Positions 42,601-57,600 are shown, counted from the first letter of the stretch. The stretch: DNA of 64,000 bases from Lates calcarifer (GCF_001640805.2 NC_066855.1:4409038-4473037), one strand, 5' to 3'. Translations and numbers: made by a program. Notes: a model not told the origin generated them from the letters alone.

Positions 42601-45600
42601 ATCTCATTCTGCAGGTGTCTTAATTATCTTAAATCCCATCTCCATACCCTTAAACAAATAACAAGTGTGTGTTGTGTGTTGCAGCTACCACAACAGGGGG
42701 GAGACAGTGGAAAGGGGAACCCAGAATGTATGGGTTTTATTGTGGAGTAACCACAGGAGGTCTTGAATAATAGTCACTACCAGTACTACAAGTACATACT
42801 TAAACCCTTTTTTAACCAGTGGATCATTTTTACACACAGTTAGGGGAAGAGCTGCAGGGTCTAATTTCACTGTGTGCAAATCTCACACCTCAAATAATCA
42901 AGCTAAGCCATTAATTTTAAGATGTCTGCTTCAATAATGTGTTTTTATTCAACTGGTCTAATACTGTATGTACTGCTAGTACAGTTGCACTCAGGTTTTA
43001 ATCTTGTAAAGCTTCTGCAGTTATTCAAACATGTTAAAAGGTACCTTGGCATTAAAAAAATGAAAATAAAAGAAACAGAATTTAAATCTACATGCAAGAA
43101 GAGGCATTTAATTTTTTAAGGTGTAGGTACTAACAAAAGTATGTATTGATGTTTCAACCTAACACTGCAGTTTGACTTCAATCTTCACTGAGGAGATGAT
43201 ACTAGCACAGCATGTAAACACATTCTGATGTTACACTGTATGTCATGTCAGGAACAAAAAAAGGCAGCAGAATGTGAAACAGACGCGCCATGCTTCATAA
43301 ATATCATACACTTGTTTGTTTGCTTGTCTGCCTTTTTGAATTCTATTCCATGAATAGTCAAGACGCTTTTCAACAACAACAGAAAAGACAAAAAAAAAAA
43401 AACAAGTAGCACAAAAGCAGTTTTCTGTAAGAACTGTTACAACAGAACAAAAGATGCAATACAGGAGCAGCATGAGGTCAGTCTGTGCTATCATAGATGA
43501 TTCATTGCTGCTGTCCCACACTGTCTCTCTCCTTCTTTCTTACACACTCCTCTCTGTGTCTAGCCAGAAGTGGAATATTCTCCCAGACCCCTGTGATGCT
43601 ACACAAGAACATGAACCTCTATATAATTCCCAGGCATACTGAAAATGCGCGCACACACAGAGACACACGCAGTCTTGCCTGGGATATTATGCTTCCGGGA
43701 AAATGCTAAAGGCAATTATTTAAATGTCGGTGGAGGTAACACCCACACTCATTCTCTTGCTCACGACTCAAACACCAGTCAACACAAAAATATTCACACA
43801 GAAACACATCCTCTCTCTGTGTGTGTGTCTGTCTGTCTGCCTCACAAATGCACAGCCAGCATCTGCTGTGCACCAGAGGAGAACAATTAAGGGAAAAACA
43901 ACAAAATTCTGTTGGGGTGTGGGGGAGGGGGAGGGGGTAGGGTGGGTGCTGCGGCTCTGCTACCAAAGAGACTAAACTCTGCGCTGCTAAAAATTCTAAC
44001 ACAGCATTTTGGCCCAAAACAGACACAGCACAGTGAGTTGGCCTGCCTTTATTTTCTTTCTTTTTCCAGTCCATATGCTGCTAAAGCAACGCAAGCTGAA
44101 AATGAGCAAAAAGAGCAGGGTGGAGTGAACAGCATCATGGACACAAGTGTACATCCTTGGATTTGGGCACACTTGCCAGCTTCTTGTCTACGTGTACATG
44201 CGTGTCTGTGTGTGTGTACAGTTGTGTGTTCTTGCCACACATCCATTTGGCTATGTGCTATTGAGTGCCAGGGCAGGCCTTCCCCACTGACCCGCTTGTA
44301 CTTAACAGCAGTGCTGTTGCTCCTCTGTGCCAGGCTGTGTGCCTGTTACAGCTGTGCAAAACGTGCGTGCGCACATCTGTCCGTGTGTGTATGGGTGAGT
44401 GCATGCATTCGAGAGAGAGTGGGCTTAATTAAAAAGCAGCCTGAATGATTGTAATCCTTGCAGCAGCAGGTCAGGTAGAGAGGACAGAAGCATTCATCTG
44501 TGAGCCTCTGCGGGTCTAGAACCAGACAAAATGACCTTCCTGACTCGATCACAGAACTTCTGCTTCAAAACACACCAACCACAAAAGTCACACAGATCAG
44601 GTCCCTAAATGCCTGCATTTCCCACAATGAAGAAGAATTTGCAACATTTATAATATGTCATTCAGCCCAGAAATGTGCAATATGGTCAGTCCATTTTTAT
44701 CTTTTTTTGCCAGCAATAAGCAATAAGATGTAATATAAATGTTTTTTTCCAGTTAAGGCCTACAAGTGCACCACAGTTTTAAATTAGCATGTTTGTCTGA
44801 ATATGTATTTTTTGTTGTTTTTTTTTTTGTTTTTTCAAAACCAAAAATAAGCAATAACTGCTGTGCTACAACAGAGGAGAAAAATAAGAGCAAAGCTGCA
44901 GTCTTTAATCCTTCTCTGTTAGTGTTTCGAGGGATAAGCATTATAACAACTCAATTTTAACAATTTAGACATTTTATAGTGTGTACAAAAACAATTATTA
45001 AATGTATCCATCAACATAATCTAATTTGCTGCTTAATTCACCATTTGATTGGATCCTTTTCATATTTTAGTTTGATTTAAGTGTTCTCAACTGTTGTGGT
45101 CACATTATGCTTGTAAAGCCAAGCCATGAGCCACAGGCCAAATACTGGATATTTTTCCCTGTGTGGTCAGTAATACTGTGCATTCTACCAAAAGATGATA
45201 GGCAAAACTGTAAAAGACTGTGGGGAATTTCAGGTTTTTGTGGCATGTAGTCATAAATGGACTGTCTCATTGTGATTGCCTGTGTACGTACCTTAGCTTT
45301 GAGCTCATCGTTGAAGTGTGGGTCATTAAACTCGACAAAGCGAAAGAACAGGGCCCGTTTCTGCGCGATCAAGTAGTTCCTGGGAATTTCCTCCTCCATA
45401 TATTCCTTCAGGAAAGTCATGTTGCATAAGAAGCGACCCGTAAAGGCCCGCAGCAGCTGGAACAGCAGCTCAATCTCGGAGTAGTTACGCCTTCAGGGGA
45501 GACAGAGAGGTCAGTATGTTCAGTGCTCAGGTAAAAAGAGAAATGTCTAGTGTCAATCACAAATATACTGTATGACATTATTTTCAAATAATCTTTGATA

Positions 45601-48600
45601 ACAGTGCGACTGGTATTTTAGCAATAACAGAGGGGTGACTTAAGATATACACTCCAAAAGTACTGTCTGGAGCAGTTGGGGGTTAATTGCAGGGTCTAAA
45701 ATAAACATCTGCTAAGTGCCTAGTGCACAAAGTGTACTGGCTCTTTCTCAGTACTTGACAGAGAGGTGGGGAAGAAGGTCATTCATGATTGGAATGCCAT
45801 ATATTTAGTAAAAGTTAGAAACAGAACTAACTTTAAAAATGATCAGTATTATTAGCCTTAAGCCCTTAGACAAACTAATAACACAAATATGATATCCAAA
45901 CAGTCACTGAAGTAAAATTTACATTCCATTGTTAATTTCTGATTAATGCTTCCTTCAAGGTTCATCTGCAGTAAATGTTGAGGGACAGCAGACTGTCCTC
46001 AGTTCCCTGTCAGCAGGTCTTACATGACAACTCTGTCCAAGGCATGTCATCTGCATTACAATGTGAATGATACATACTTGCAGTAGCTTAGCAGGCAGTA
46101 AGCCAGCAGCTTGGGCTCCTTCCAGTTGGTAGCAGCCATGTTGTCTTTGCGATGTCTCTCCTGGAACGCCTCACTGACCCAGACTCGTCTGAGCTGACTG
46201 ACCAGAGAGTGCTGCCCTGCCAGCCAGCCCTCATCATTCTTCACTATGATGCTGATGATCTGAGCAAAGAGGATGAAGAAAAATGGTTAGATGTTAACTG
46301 GTGGAATTGCTGGGGATTATGTAGTGTTCAGATTAGGATTAAGCACCACCTAAAGGTTATATATACACATACACCTTACCTTAATAGAGTTATAATTAAA
46401 ATGTGCGTACCTTGATGGCTTGGAACTGTAAATCCAGTCTGGCTGTGGTGGTGGAGGGTGATCCAGGTCGAACAGTAGCTGCAGTGCCAGCAGGAACCAG
46501 CAGGGGGACGAAGCGGTTGGGATTAGAGGCCAACACGTCTCTCAGTGGCTTGGCATCTTTGTGTTTCAGAAAACTCTGTATATGAACACACACACATAGT
46601 GTAACTATAACACTAAATGAAATATAACAAGACTAGAGAAAACTATTCTCACTGCACTGGTTCAACAACTGTAACAAAACATGACAGAAAAGTATACATT
46701 TTTAGTGTGATCTGTCTCTATTTGCTTTTAGGACCACTGAGATTCTCAACAGCCAATATATCCCTGATTATAGCCCATTACTGAGGCAGCAAAAAAAAGC
46801 AAAATGCTGTTCTAATAGCAAATGTGTCGATGAAAAGACTGAAGGGACTGCTACTTAGAGCTGCTAGTGTCTGACCATGAACATGCGGCTCCACTGGGGG
46901 TCATTAAGCGTAGCCTCCATCATGAACAGCTCCACTGTCTGAGATGGGTGACGTGTCAGGAACTTGATCAAAGGCTCCCTGAAGGGACTGCCAGCCTGGT
47001 ACAGGAGGGAGGAGTGAGGGAGGGGAGGAGAAGGAAATGGTAAGAAAAAGGAAAGATGGGAGTGATTTCATTAGCACAAATGCAGATTTAATTTCTTCAC
47101 TTTCATCTAAACATCTGTGCTGATTAGCAGAGTTTAAACATGTTCACTGTAACATCCATTAAAGTCTATCTATATTTCTCATCTTTTCCATTGTACTATT
47201 TGAGCAGTGATCTATAATTTACTTGCTAATCCTCCAAATGTCTTTGCAGACACTGATTTTTTACACTACTTCCACTACACTACTTCAACTCTGTCTAAAG
47301 AAAGGAGTTGGTGTCCTACCTCTATGAGCATGGCCCTCTCTGTCTTCATGACTACCTCCAGCAAAGGTTTGACCAGAGTCTGAGGTGCAGCTGGGATCAG
47401 GTGGAAAAGGTTGATGATGGCAGAGCAGATCTTCATCTCCTACAGAGAAAGTCAGAAAAAGAGAAGAGAGGAAAGAAGGAAGTGGATGAAATTTTTGGAG
47501 GGATGATGGGACTATACACGGTCACAATTTCTGACAGACAGTCTTGATGGACAGCCACTGTGGAAAGACGAGGATGAATCTTAGTCAAAAGACTGAAAAT
47601 GCCACCTGTTGTCATTAGGTATATAGTTTCCACCAGGGAAGGTACAAGTTTCCTTTGTTTACAAATGCACAGGTACAAACAAATAAAGGACAGCATGTAC
47701 GATAATCTTCATAAACCTTGAGAGTCAAAGGGAAAAAAGGGGAGAACTGGACATTTTTTAACGTTCAAAATACGAGATTAGAGCAAGATGACAATAAAGT
47801 TTCTGAAGACGACCACAGACACATGGACACAAAAATACAGGGCAACTTCACCAGCACCACTACCACAACATTGGTTGAACTACGTTTCAATCACTGACAG
47901 AGAGTCACCAACAGAGGGCGCAACAGCAGGTCACATCTCACCTCAACGCCCTCCAACGCAGGCTGTACCGGAACGGGAGACAATGATCAGAGTCAGCAGA
48001 GCAGAATGTGTGCATTTTTTGTGTGGCTGTGTGTTGTCTGTCTGTGTTCCATATGGAAGGTGAGGCAATGAGACAGGGTGATAATGAAATGAATGAGACA
48101 GCAGCAACCTTAACGAGAGACATCAGGAACAACGTTTCTCAGCACTGGGTGAGTAACAGGGCAGCAGCCATAATGGAATGTTAGTCAAGAATCCAACACA
48201 AAATCCACAGCATTTTGAGAAAAACACTGACTGATATCAGATCATGAATACAGAAAGTGACATTCTGTTTTGGTTAAACCTTTTCAGTCACCTTAAAATG
48301 GTTTACTTTTTTCATACAAGCCCTATACTCCTCCTCACACCTCGTTACTCCACTCCATATTCTCCTCCTCTTTGTCAAAACCCTCTTTCATGTCTACATG
48401 TCTTCAGGCCATCCTTCTTGGCCCTGCTCCATCCTTCTTTTTCCAGTTTTTGTCTTTATCAAGCTTGGCTAATTGACCCCATGACCCTTGCGCTTTTATT
48501 GTCATTGCCAGCCTTGCTGTCAACAGGCACAAAGACCACGGGCTAAAGGAAGTGAAAGACAAAGGGCCAATTTGCATCTAATTAAACACACCATTTTGAG

Positions 48601-51600
48601 ATTGGGCAGAATGAACTCACACAAAGAGAAGACAGGAAAAAAACTGGCTATATTTCGACAAGAGGGAGGCAGCTGTTTTTCCCTTCTTTCTCTCTCACCT
48701 TTTCTGTGCCTTTACAAGGTTATCTGTCGGGAAGATAATGAGGAGACGCAGCGCTGGGCCCACCACCGCCTGCCTGGCGCCTAATTAATCATTGATTGTA
48801 ATATGGCCACTCACAGCTCATCTGGGAGGAGGCCACATTGAAGAGGTGTTGACTACATGTGACTGTGGCTTTGTGTGTATAAGGCACAATTTCTCTGGCC
48901 CTTCAGTGAGAGCTGTTTGGTTTAGGCAGAACAGAACACCTGAACAAAAAAGGTGTCAGCAGACAGCTGTATTGACCTGTTCCTACAGACTCTGACTGCT
49001 TCTGTAACGCATTCAAGCAGAATTTCAACAAAGGTAGATGAAAGAAACAAGACACATCAACATGTCATGAGTGATGAAAGCTTCACATCTGTATTACAGG
49101 ACAGTCTGAACTGTGTATACTTACACTGCCATCACTGCGTTGGCCACCTTTGTGTGTTATCACAACCACCTCCATCCACTTCCTCAGGTGTTGCTGAGAA
49201 AGACAGAGACAATAAGATAAGATTTAGACTGTGTGTAAGTGGTGTAGTCTGTGTGTGTGCGCATGTCTGTCTAGCTCAACAGGTAGAACACACAGTAGCA
49301 ACAGGGACTGAATATTTACTCAAGAGATTCAAGTTATAAATAACAAGTGTTCACCTAATAAACAGAATCTCTGCTGCAAAGCTTTGCTTAGCTATGAAAC
49401 TATTATAAAGTAGGCAGGTGCCCAGACAATAGTCTCTGTTGCTTCTCACTGTGCATGACCTTGTGAGGTCTGCTGGCTTTCCCACCCAAAAAGTATTAAT
49501 CATGATAAACAACATTCTGTGCTGTCGGGTGTTTTGAAGCACACACAACACATCAATGTTATGGTGTAAAGAGGAGGCAGAGGACAAAGGATGAGGTCTC
49601 TCACCATCATCTGGTCACAGAACTTGTCGTTGAAAGAGTTGGGGAAAAGACGTGTGACAGAGGTTAGGCGATTCACCACGTTGAGCGTCAGGCTGCGGTA
49701 GTCACCCAGCATCATGAGCAGGGGGCGCATATGGGTGTGGATCTGGTCCACCTCAATGGTGGCACCTTCCAGGAACTACAATAGAAAAGAAGACATGCAC
49801 AGATAAACTTTTTAGAATTTTCCAAATTAATATTGCAAAAGAAACAAATTCAATATTGAGTATACTGGTGCTGTTGAAAAAGTGGAAGCATAGTTTGTAA
49901 AATTATGCCGCTACTGAATTTACATATTTATTATCATAACTGTTTTGCTCTGATGAACTATGTATAAAAAGAATCTGTTAAAGCTATAAAGTATTATTCA
50001 GATCTGTGACCAAATCCCCACCCCCCACCCCCAACACATTAAACCAAATCATTTTTATTTCCCTTCCACAAATCATTTTCCCTCCACATCAGACACGGCC
50101 TTGTCAGGCTTTCTAGCCCCATGAACTGCTCACTACCCCTTGTGTCTCCATTAAGGAACTAAGGCCACTCAAATGAGGGCATGGCCAGCCATAAACAAGC
50201 ACACATGCCAACACCAAACACTGATGACGCACACCCACACCGTCACACAGACGGGAGGGGAATGATGCATGGCAGCCACATTCATTTTCCTCTCAGCGCT
50301 GAGAACAAACACTCCATCCTGTATCGATCGGGCCATGGCAACGCTCATTAGTGCTAGCAGGGCAGAGATGAAGGAATGGAGAGAGAGCAGAGAATGGCTT
50401 TGCCGAAAAAGAAAAAAATGAATTAAATAACTCACAGGATAGTGAAAAAGAGTGACGGTGGTAAGGAAAGAAAATGAAGGACAGAGAAATGGAAAGAAAA
50501 AGGGACAAAGAGCTTGGGGGGTAGATGGATAGAGGTTACGATGGTATGGATACTGTGATGAATAGAGGCAGAGCTGGTTCAGGGAGAGTGTGATAAAGCT
50601 GAGGGAGGTCCTCATGAAGATAACTGGGTGGGGAAATGGTATGAGGGGAGAATTAACAAAGGACCTCTATGATGGCAAATGACTTGAGTGATACAGAAGG
50701 CAGACTAATGAAACAAAAAGGAAAACTAAAAACTAAAAACAAATAATAAATCACTATACAAAGAAAACAAATATACAAAATATATTATAAGCACAACATA
50801 AAATAACATAAAGACACATGGAGATCATGAGGAGATGAAAGTACAAGGGTAACATGGTAGAGGGCTACTTCAAAGGTTTAGAGGCGCAGTCTTTAATCCC
50901 GATTTAGAAAGGTCACGTCTGCATCTCAGGCTATGTGTTTTACTCAAAGGAAGTTGTGGGTGAAGTGAGCTGTATAAACAGGGCTTTGTAAGTAAATCAA
51001 TAAAGTCTTGAGATCAATTCCAAATCAATTCAAAAACAAACCAGGAGTAAATAAGGAGGATGCTAACATCAAAATGAAGTAAAGATGGTGTTGCCTGGCG
51101 ACAAACATCTTGCAACAGCGGGCAGATGGTGGATCACGAAAAGTTTAAAATACTGCCTCCAAAAAAAAAACATTTTACAGCATTGTCAGGATCAATGTAA
51201 ACCATTAAAAGACCAACAGTGCAGTTAGGAAGTGTCTACAACAAAAAAATTTACTGGTTATACTTGGTGAAGATGGTGGGTTTAGCAGCCGAAAACAATG
51301 TCGAGTTTTACTTTCTTATACACAGTGATGTCGTGATGCACTGACCTTCCTCATGCACGCCTCTCCTGCTTCCTGTAGTTCATTGTTGGTGGAGTTGAGG
51401 GCTTTAAACAGTGCAGCAATGATCTTCTCTCTGGACTGTGGCAAGTAATTACAGGCTGCAAGGGCATCTGAGCAGGGAAGGAAAGAACATTAACAACACT
51501 TCCTTACAGAAAAGAAACAAATCAATAAAATAATCCAAACATAACAAGATTCAGATCATTTAAATACTTAAAGGATTTTAGTAAACTAGCTATTAACCTA

Positions 51601-54600
51601 GTTCACATAATGGTGAAACAAATATATACTGAACAATATATACAACATACAATATAAATAGTGATAAAATCTGTTACATTTATTTCCGCAAGGTTAAGGA
51701 TTATAGTTTGCAAATTGCTCTTCTGGATCAAGCTAAATACCTGAATTTCAACGCAATGTACATAAAAGGTAAGTGAACATCAATTGCAAAACTCCAATAA
51801 TACAAGGAACCACTATCCAATTCAGTGGGGCCTACTCACTGAGGGCAGCAATGCGAAGAGGAACCAGGGAAGGCAGGCTCTTGTAACAAGGCAGCTTCAT
51901 CAGAGCAGCATCCTCTGCCTCACACAGGTTCAACAGCTTGAAAGAGAAGGGGGGAAAGGTCAGAGGTCAACACTCAAGACTGTTCAGTGGTGATTTAAGA
52001 TGTTTAGGTTTGAAAGATTGGGTAAAATGTTTACGGTGGATTGAGGAATGAAAGGTGATGAAGGTGGGTGCACATTTTGGAGATCTGAGATACCTTTGCA
52101 CCATATAATACTGTGCCACTAGACACATTTCAAAGACATGTATTAAGATGTTATATTAAGAAACCATGTAAAAAGGAGATTTGATTAGAGTGACTGTCTG
52201 CGTCTTGCATACCTCTGTGTAGAACACCTTGTGCTCCATCACATTGAGGTCCATTGTGAAGAGGCGGGGCTGCAGGGTGGTGCAGAAGGTGTTGCCCTCC
52301 ATCAGGCCGATCTGAGCATTGGCAGGCTGGTGGCGGAGCAGGTGTTTCTTAGGGGGAACCATATCTTGCAACACCTGAAGAGAGGGAGACACAGAATTAA
52401 TGTAGATTAAAAGATATTTTGTCTTCTATTTTGTGTTCAAGGTGAAAATAGAGGTGGGTTTTACATAAAAGTCCTGTCTGACACAGCATTAAACCACACA
52501 CTATTAGAAAACTTTACAGTCCTTGGTCTCACCTCTTTGTGTGGCTCCATGATGACGGTGACACTCTTGCCGGTGACCTGGGCTAGCACCTGCAGAGAGT
52601 GCATGGCCTGCTTTCTGACGGTGGAGTTGGGGGAGGTGACCTCACGGACCAGGTCGTGCGTGACCATGTGGAAGGACTTGTCCTGGGCAGCCAGCAGCTC
52701 CTCAGTCTTTTCTTCATCTTTCAGTGGAGTAGCACAGCGCACCAACAACTGCTCAAGGGTGGTCTTAGCCATGGCCACCGCTCCATTTGATACCTGTGTG
52801 AAAATCAATAAGTTAGTAAGTACAATGCCACAGCAGTAAGAGCAAAGTGGAGAACAAGGTTGCGAGCTGTTACACATGCATTTGTGAAGCATCATGGGAG
52901 GATAAAAGGCCACAAAGGATAAACAGAGATGTTACTTATCTGCTAAATATTGGATTATGCACTACTTTACTCTCACCTCTCCCGTGAGGTCCATCATGAC
53001 AAAGAGCAGTGCCTTAAGAAAGGTGAGCTGGTTCTGTAGCACCCAGATCAGAGGCAGTCTCTCCATCAGGAACTTGATGGACACAACACCACCAAGTTTG
53101 GCATACCAGGCCTGCTCGTAGCAGCAGGCACACAGACGCTCCACGATGTATGAGAACAAGGGCAGCTGACATGCCTGGAGATAGAGACAAGAAGCCTGGA
53201 TGATTCACTGATTAACCAATTTAAAATTATACATACATGAATGCATAAATCAAACATATAGAAATCATTTCAAAACATTTCTTTAGTTCTCTTATTGGCA
53301 GACACAGTTTACCACAGTAACAAAACAACTGCATTCTCCGACACCCTCCTCGCAGTTACATACCCTCTCCTTGGAACCGAGGATGATGCTGGCCACGTCA
53401 AAGATGACGGCCAGGGCCACTTCTCCAATCTTACACAGCTCCTTCTCCTCGTAAGCCATGCAGATAGCTATAGCATCAATCAGAACCAATGGATCCATGC
53501 CCTTAGAGCCATTCTCCTCACTATGGAACATGGCTGTGCTTGGCTGGCTGCCTAGCTGGTAGCACTGAAGCAGGAACGGACCTGGGATTAAGGGACAGGA
53601 CAAAAGTAAAGGAATGATGTTTCATGTGAGATATATTAAGATTAATATAAATCTAAATGTTTTACAATAATACCTATATGTTGCAGTGCATGTAGGTTTT
53701 AAATTTAAAATTCTCTCTATTTTAAGTTCAATACAAAATTAAAAGCCAGAATTTTAATAAAAATCAGACGAGTGACAAAATTGGAAAGTGACTGATTTTC
53801 TTGTGCAGCTGGGAATAAATGCCAATGTTAGGGCAAAACAAAAAGCTAATATTAGATTTAGAGAGTACGAAGAGCAGCAGTCCCTCACCACACTGCTGAG
53901 CCACAGCGACCATGGTATAATGGCGAATCAGGCTGGCTACGAAGGGCAGAGCGCTGGGCCTCAGGTCCTTTATCACAGCAGACATGAATGCCCCAGTCAG
54001 GGCCTGTTCAAACGTTCTGCGGGCAGGCGTGTCTTGTGCTTTGTAGCGGTGAGAGATGATGACATTGGGGATCCACTTCTCAGTGAAGCTAATGGAGGAG
54101 AAAACCACACAATGAATTGGAGGATTACATATTAACAAGGACAACTGATTAATATGAGACAGTGGCACTGAAACTTTCTTTGAGCTGGAAACCCAAAAAT
54201 CATTTAATGGTTTGTGTTCAGCCCATTCACTCAATATGTCAAAGTAAAGATTCATCTTACTGCCTGTCTGCAGTCCAAAATGCTCCATCTCTGATTCTTT
54301 TTGTCCTTAAATTCCTCCCTCCTGCCTGCCTCTCCTGCCTCTCTATTCCTCTGCCTCCCTCTCTGTCCCCTGTTGGTATTTTTGTTATTTACTGCAGCTG
54401 AAGGCAGCTGGGCCGTGGTGTGATTGAGCAGCTGTTTTCTCCATGCTTGAGCTTGTGTTTTATAATGCCACACGCCAGGGGCAGACCTGATGGATCACTT
54501 CATTTCATTATTGCCATTTAAAAGACTGCTCTTTGGAGGAGGAGAGAGAAGAAGTGGGCGTGGGGGGAGGGCGAGAGGGACTGGGGAAGGAGGAAAAAGG

Positions 54601-57600
54601 CAAGCAAGGAACGTGGCAAGTGGAAAAAGTGTGGTTGCTGGCGTCGTTGACAGAATGTCAGATCAATTGCCCTTCAATCATCCGGGGGCCTGCCACTCCA
54701 GTGCTGCGCCGTTCTCCCCAGTCGGCATTTCAAGAATTACTCTATGTGTCTTTTTTCTTTCTAAACTGAAAGGCTATATTTGCAGTGATCAAATACTGAA
54801 GCAAAGAGAGATGGTGGGAGGAAAATGAAAGGAGGCAGAGAGAGAGGGGGGAAAAAAAAAGAAAATCCTTCAAGAGAGAGACACTGCAAATCGAGACATC
54901 TGACAAGAGGAGGCGGCAGGCGCAGCCCCCTGATCATAACTGACACACTTCATTATCCCCTCAGAAATGTGCACACAGACGTGTGCATGTGCATGTGTGT
55001 GTTGCGTACGGAAGTAATGACAGGAGAGTGTAAGGGGCATGGTGCAGCATAAACAGACAGGAGAAAGTCAATTAGCCCCTGCCCAGGGATCAATGATGGT
55101 AATGTGACTAACCCCCACCTTTCTGTTGGTCTGTTCATGTATGTGTCTCTGCCTCACAGTGAAGTCTGCCAGGGGGTGGGGGTGGGGAGTGCCTGCAAGC
55201 GTGTAATTAGCGACTCCTGCTCTTGAGACAGAACTGATGAGGCGGTGTGTGTGTTGGGGAGAACGGTGAAGACATGATGTGGGAGATTGAAGTAGGGCAT
55301 GTCAGCAGGTGGCGGAACAGGGGTGGAGGTGGTGGGGAAGAGAGACAGGGCTGGTGTGGTGGGTGGGGTTGAGTGGGCTCAGAGAGAGAAGGGAGGGGTA
55401 AATAGGGGGCATGGAGTTGAGGTCAAGTTCAAGTTGAGTCAAGTAAAGGTTATAGAGGGGGAAGATTGATCGGAGACCTGGCTGTGTACAGACCCAATGC
55501 CAAATGTGTGACATGAAATTATATCACCTCTGTCATTTATATGAACCTTAAAAAGTTATCTATGGTGGCACTGAAAAACTAAAATAATAATAAATCAATT
55601 GTAAATTAATGCTACAATAATCATAATATCTAAGGATATGCTACAGTCAAAATCAGACCATAATTATGTTCTTACTTGGGATGAGACAGAAGCTGGTAGA
55701 GAGCGTGTTTGTTGTCATCCAGACTTGTCATGGCCACCAAGAAACACTTAATGACCTCCCAGGCCTGTCGTCTGTAGTAGGGCTCTGTGTTGGCGCTCTT
55801 CAGACAGTCAAGAGCTGTTTCAATCGCCTTGGGGAGAAGATAACAGGCAAATCTTCAAAATCAAAATCTTCACCATTTCCATTCTAAAATGACAAGTTTC
55901 TATTTGGAATAAAATTTCAGTATTTTAAAATCAATAACACTGGAATTTAACAGCAATATATAACAACATACATGTACATATATGTGTGATTAATTTGCAG
56001 GAAGTAACACAGATGCCATCTGGCCAAGCAAAGGTCATTATGATTTCTAAATTATGGGCTGACAAGCCGCAGCAGCCAGGCACTTAAAAAGAGAGAAAAT
56101 GAACTAATTAATGCCACTCAGAACAGAGGGGAGAAGATTAGGAGGATGTGAGACTAGAGGGAGGATGAGAGGAGAGATGAGGGCACAGCATAATTGAATT
56201 GTGGACCTGTCAGTGTATTAGGATATGAGGATATTTCTGTCAGAAATGGGACTCTGACAAATATTCTATCACAACTACTTGCAGTGGTCTCAGAAATTAT
56301 AAGCACAACACTTTTTGCACATTTTATAGTGTTGTCTAGTTCATTGTAAATGGATAAAAATGACCCTCTTTTCCATCAGTCTAGATGCAATAATCCATTA
56401 TGACAAAATGAAAATATGGTTTTAAAAGTTACTGCAAATTTGTCAAAAATCAAAAACTGAAAAAAAACCCTCTTATTTACAAAGAATCCAGATCCTTAAT
56501 TCAGTACTTAGTAGAGGCCCCTTTGGCAGCAATTACAGCTTTGAGTCGTCTAGGCTAAATCTGTATGAGCTTTGCACACCTGGATTTGTGCAGTTTATCC
56601 CATTCTTCCCGGCATATCCTCTCAGCCTCTGTTAGCTTGGATGTGAAGTGTCTGAACTGCCATTTTCAGGTCATTTGAGCCATTTAAGAACAGTCATAGG
56701 CTTGTCCCAAAGCCACTCCAGCGCCATATTGGCTGTATGCTTCAGGTCATTGTCGTACCATCACACGAGTCTAGCATCGCGCACACTCTGAAACAGGTTT
56801 TCTTCAAGAATCTCTCGGTATTTGGCTATCCTTCCCTCTGACCAGTCTCTCTATACCTGCTGTTTCTCCATGGGGATGGTATTATTTTCAAGTGCTGGCT
56901 AAAGGGTTAAATTTTTGTCTCAACAGACCAGAGAATCTTTTTCCTCATGCTCTAAGAGTCCTTTAAATGCTCTTTGGCAAACTCCAAGCAGGCTGTCATA
57001 TGTCTTTTACTCAAAGTGGCTTCTGTCTACCCACTCTGACATTAAGGCCTGATTGATGGGAGTGCTGCTGATCAAGGCTCTCCTTGCCTGGTTACTCACT
57101 TTAGCCATTCAGGCAACTCTGTCCTGAGTCCTGGTGGTTCCAAACTTCTTCCATGTCATAATTATTGAGGCCTCTGGGAACACTCTGAGTTCTAGAAATT
57201 GTTTTATACCCAAGCCCTGGTCTATGCCTCACCACATTTTAACGCTGAGTTCTACAGAGATTTGAAAACAGTAATTGGAAAAGAGCTTGAAAGGCAAAAG
57301 AAGCAGACTGAAATTCAGAGATATGCAGCTTAAATCCCTAGTGAGTGTTTTAACACGTTGTAATACCTTGATGAGATTCAAGTTATTCAGATCACTGATA
57401 TTTGATCTCTCTGTCTACCTTAAAACACTTTAAGCTGTCTCTCCCTCAGTGTGCCAACTAACCGTATGGCTGCATCATAAGCCTGCAAGAGATTCATGCC
57501 TTCAGCCTGTGCATGTGGGTGTGTAGAATTTCAGTGTGTGCACTGCCTACGCTCACAATGATGGCAAACACACAGATGGATAGCCAGAAAGAAGGAGCAG

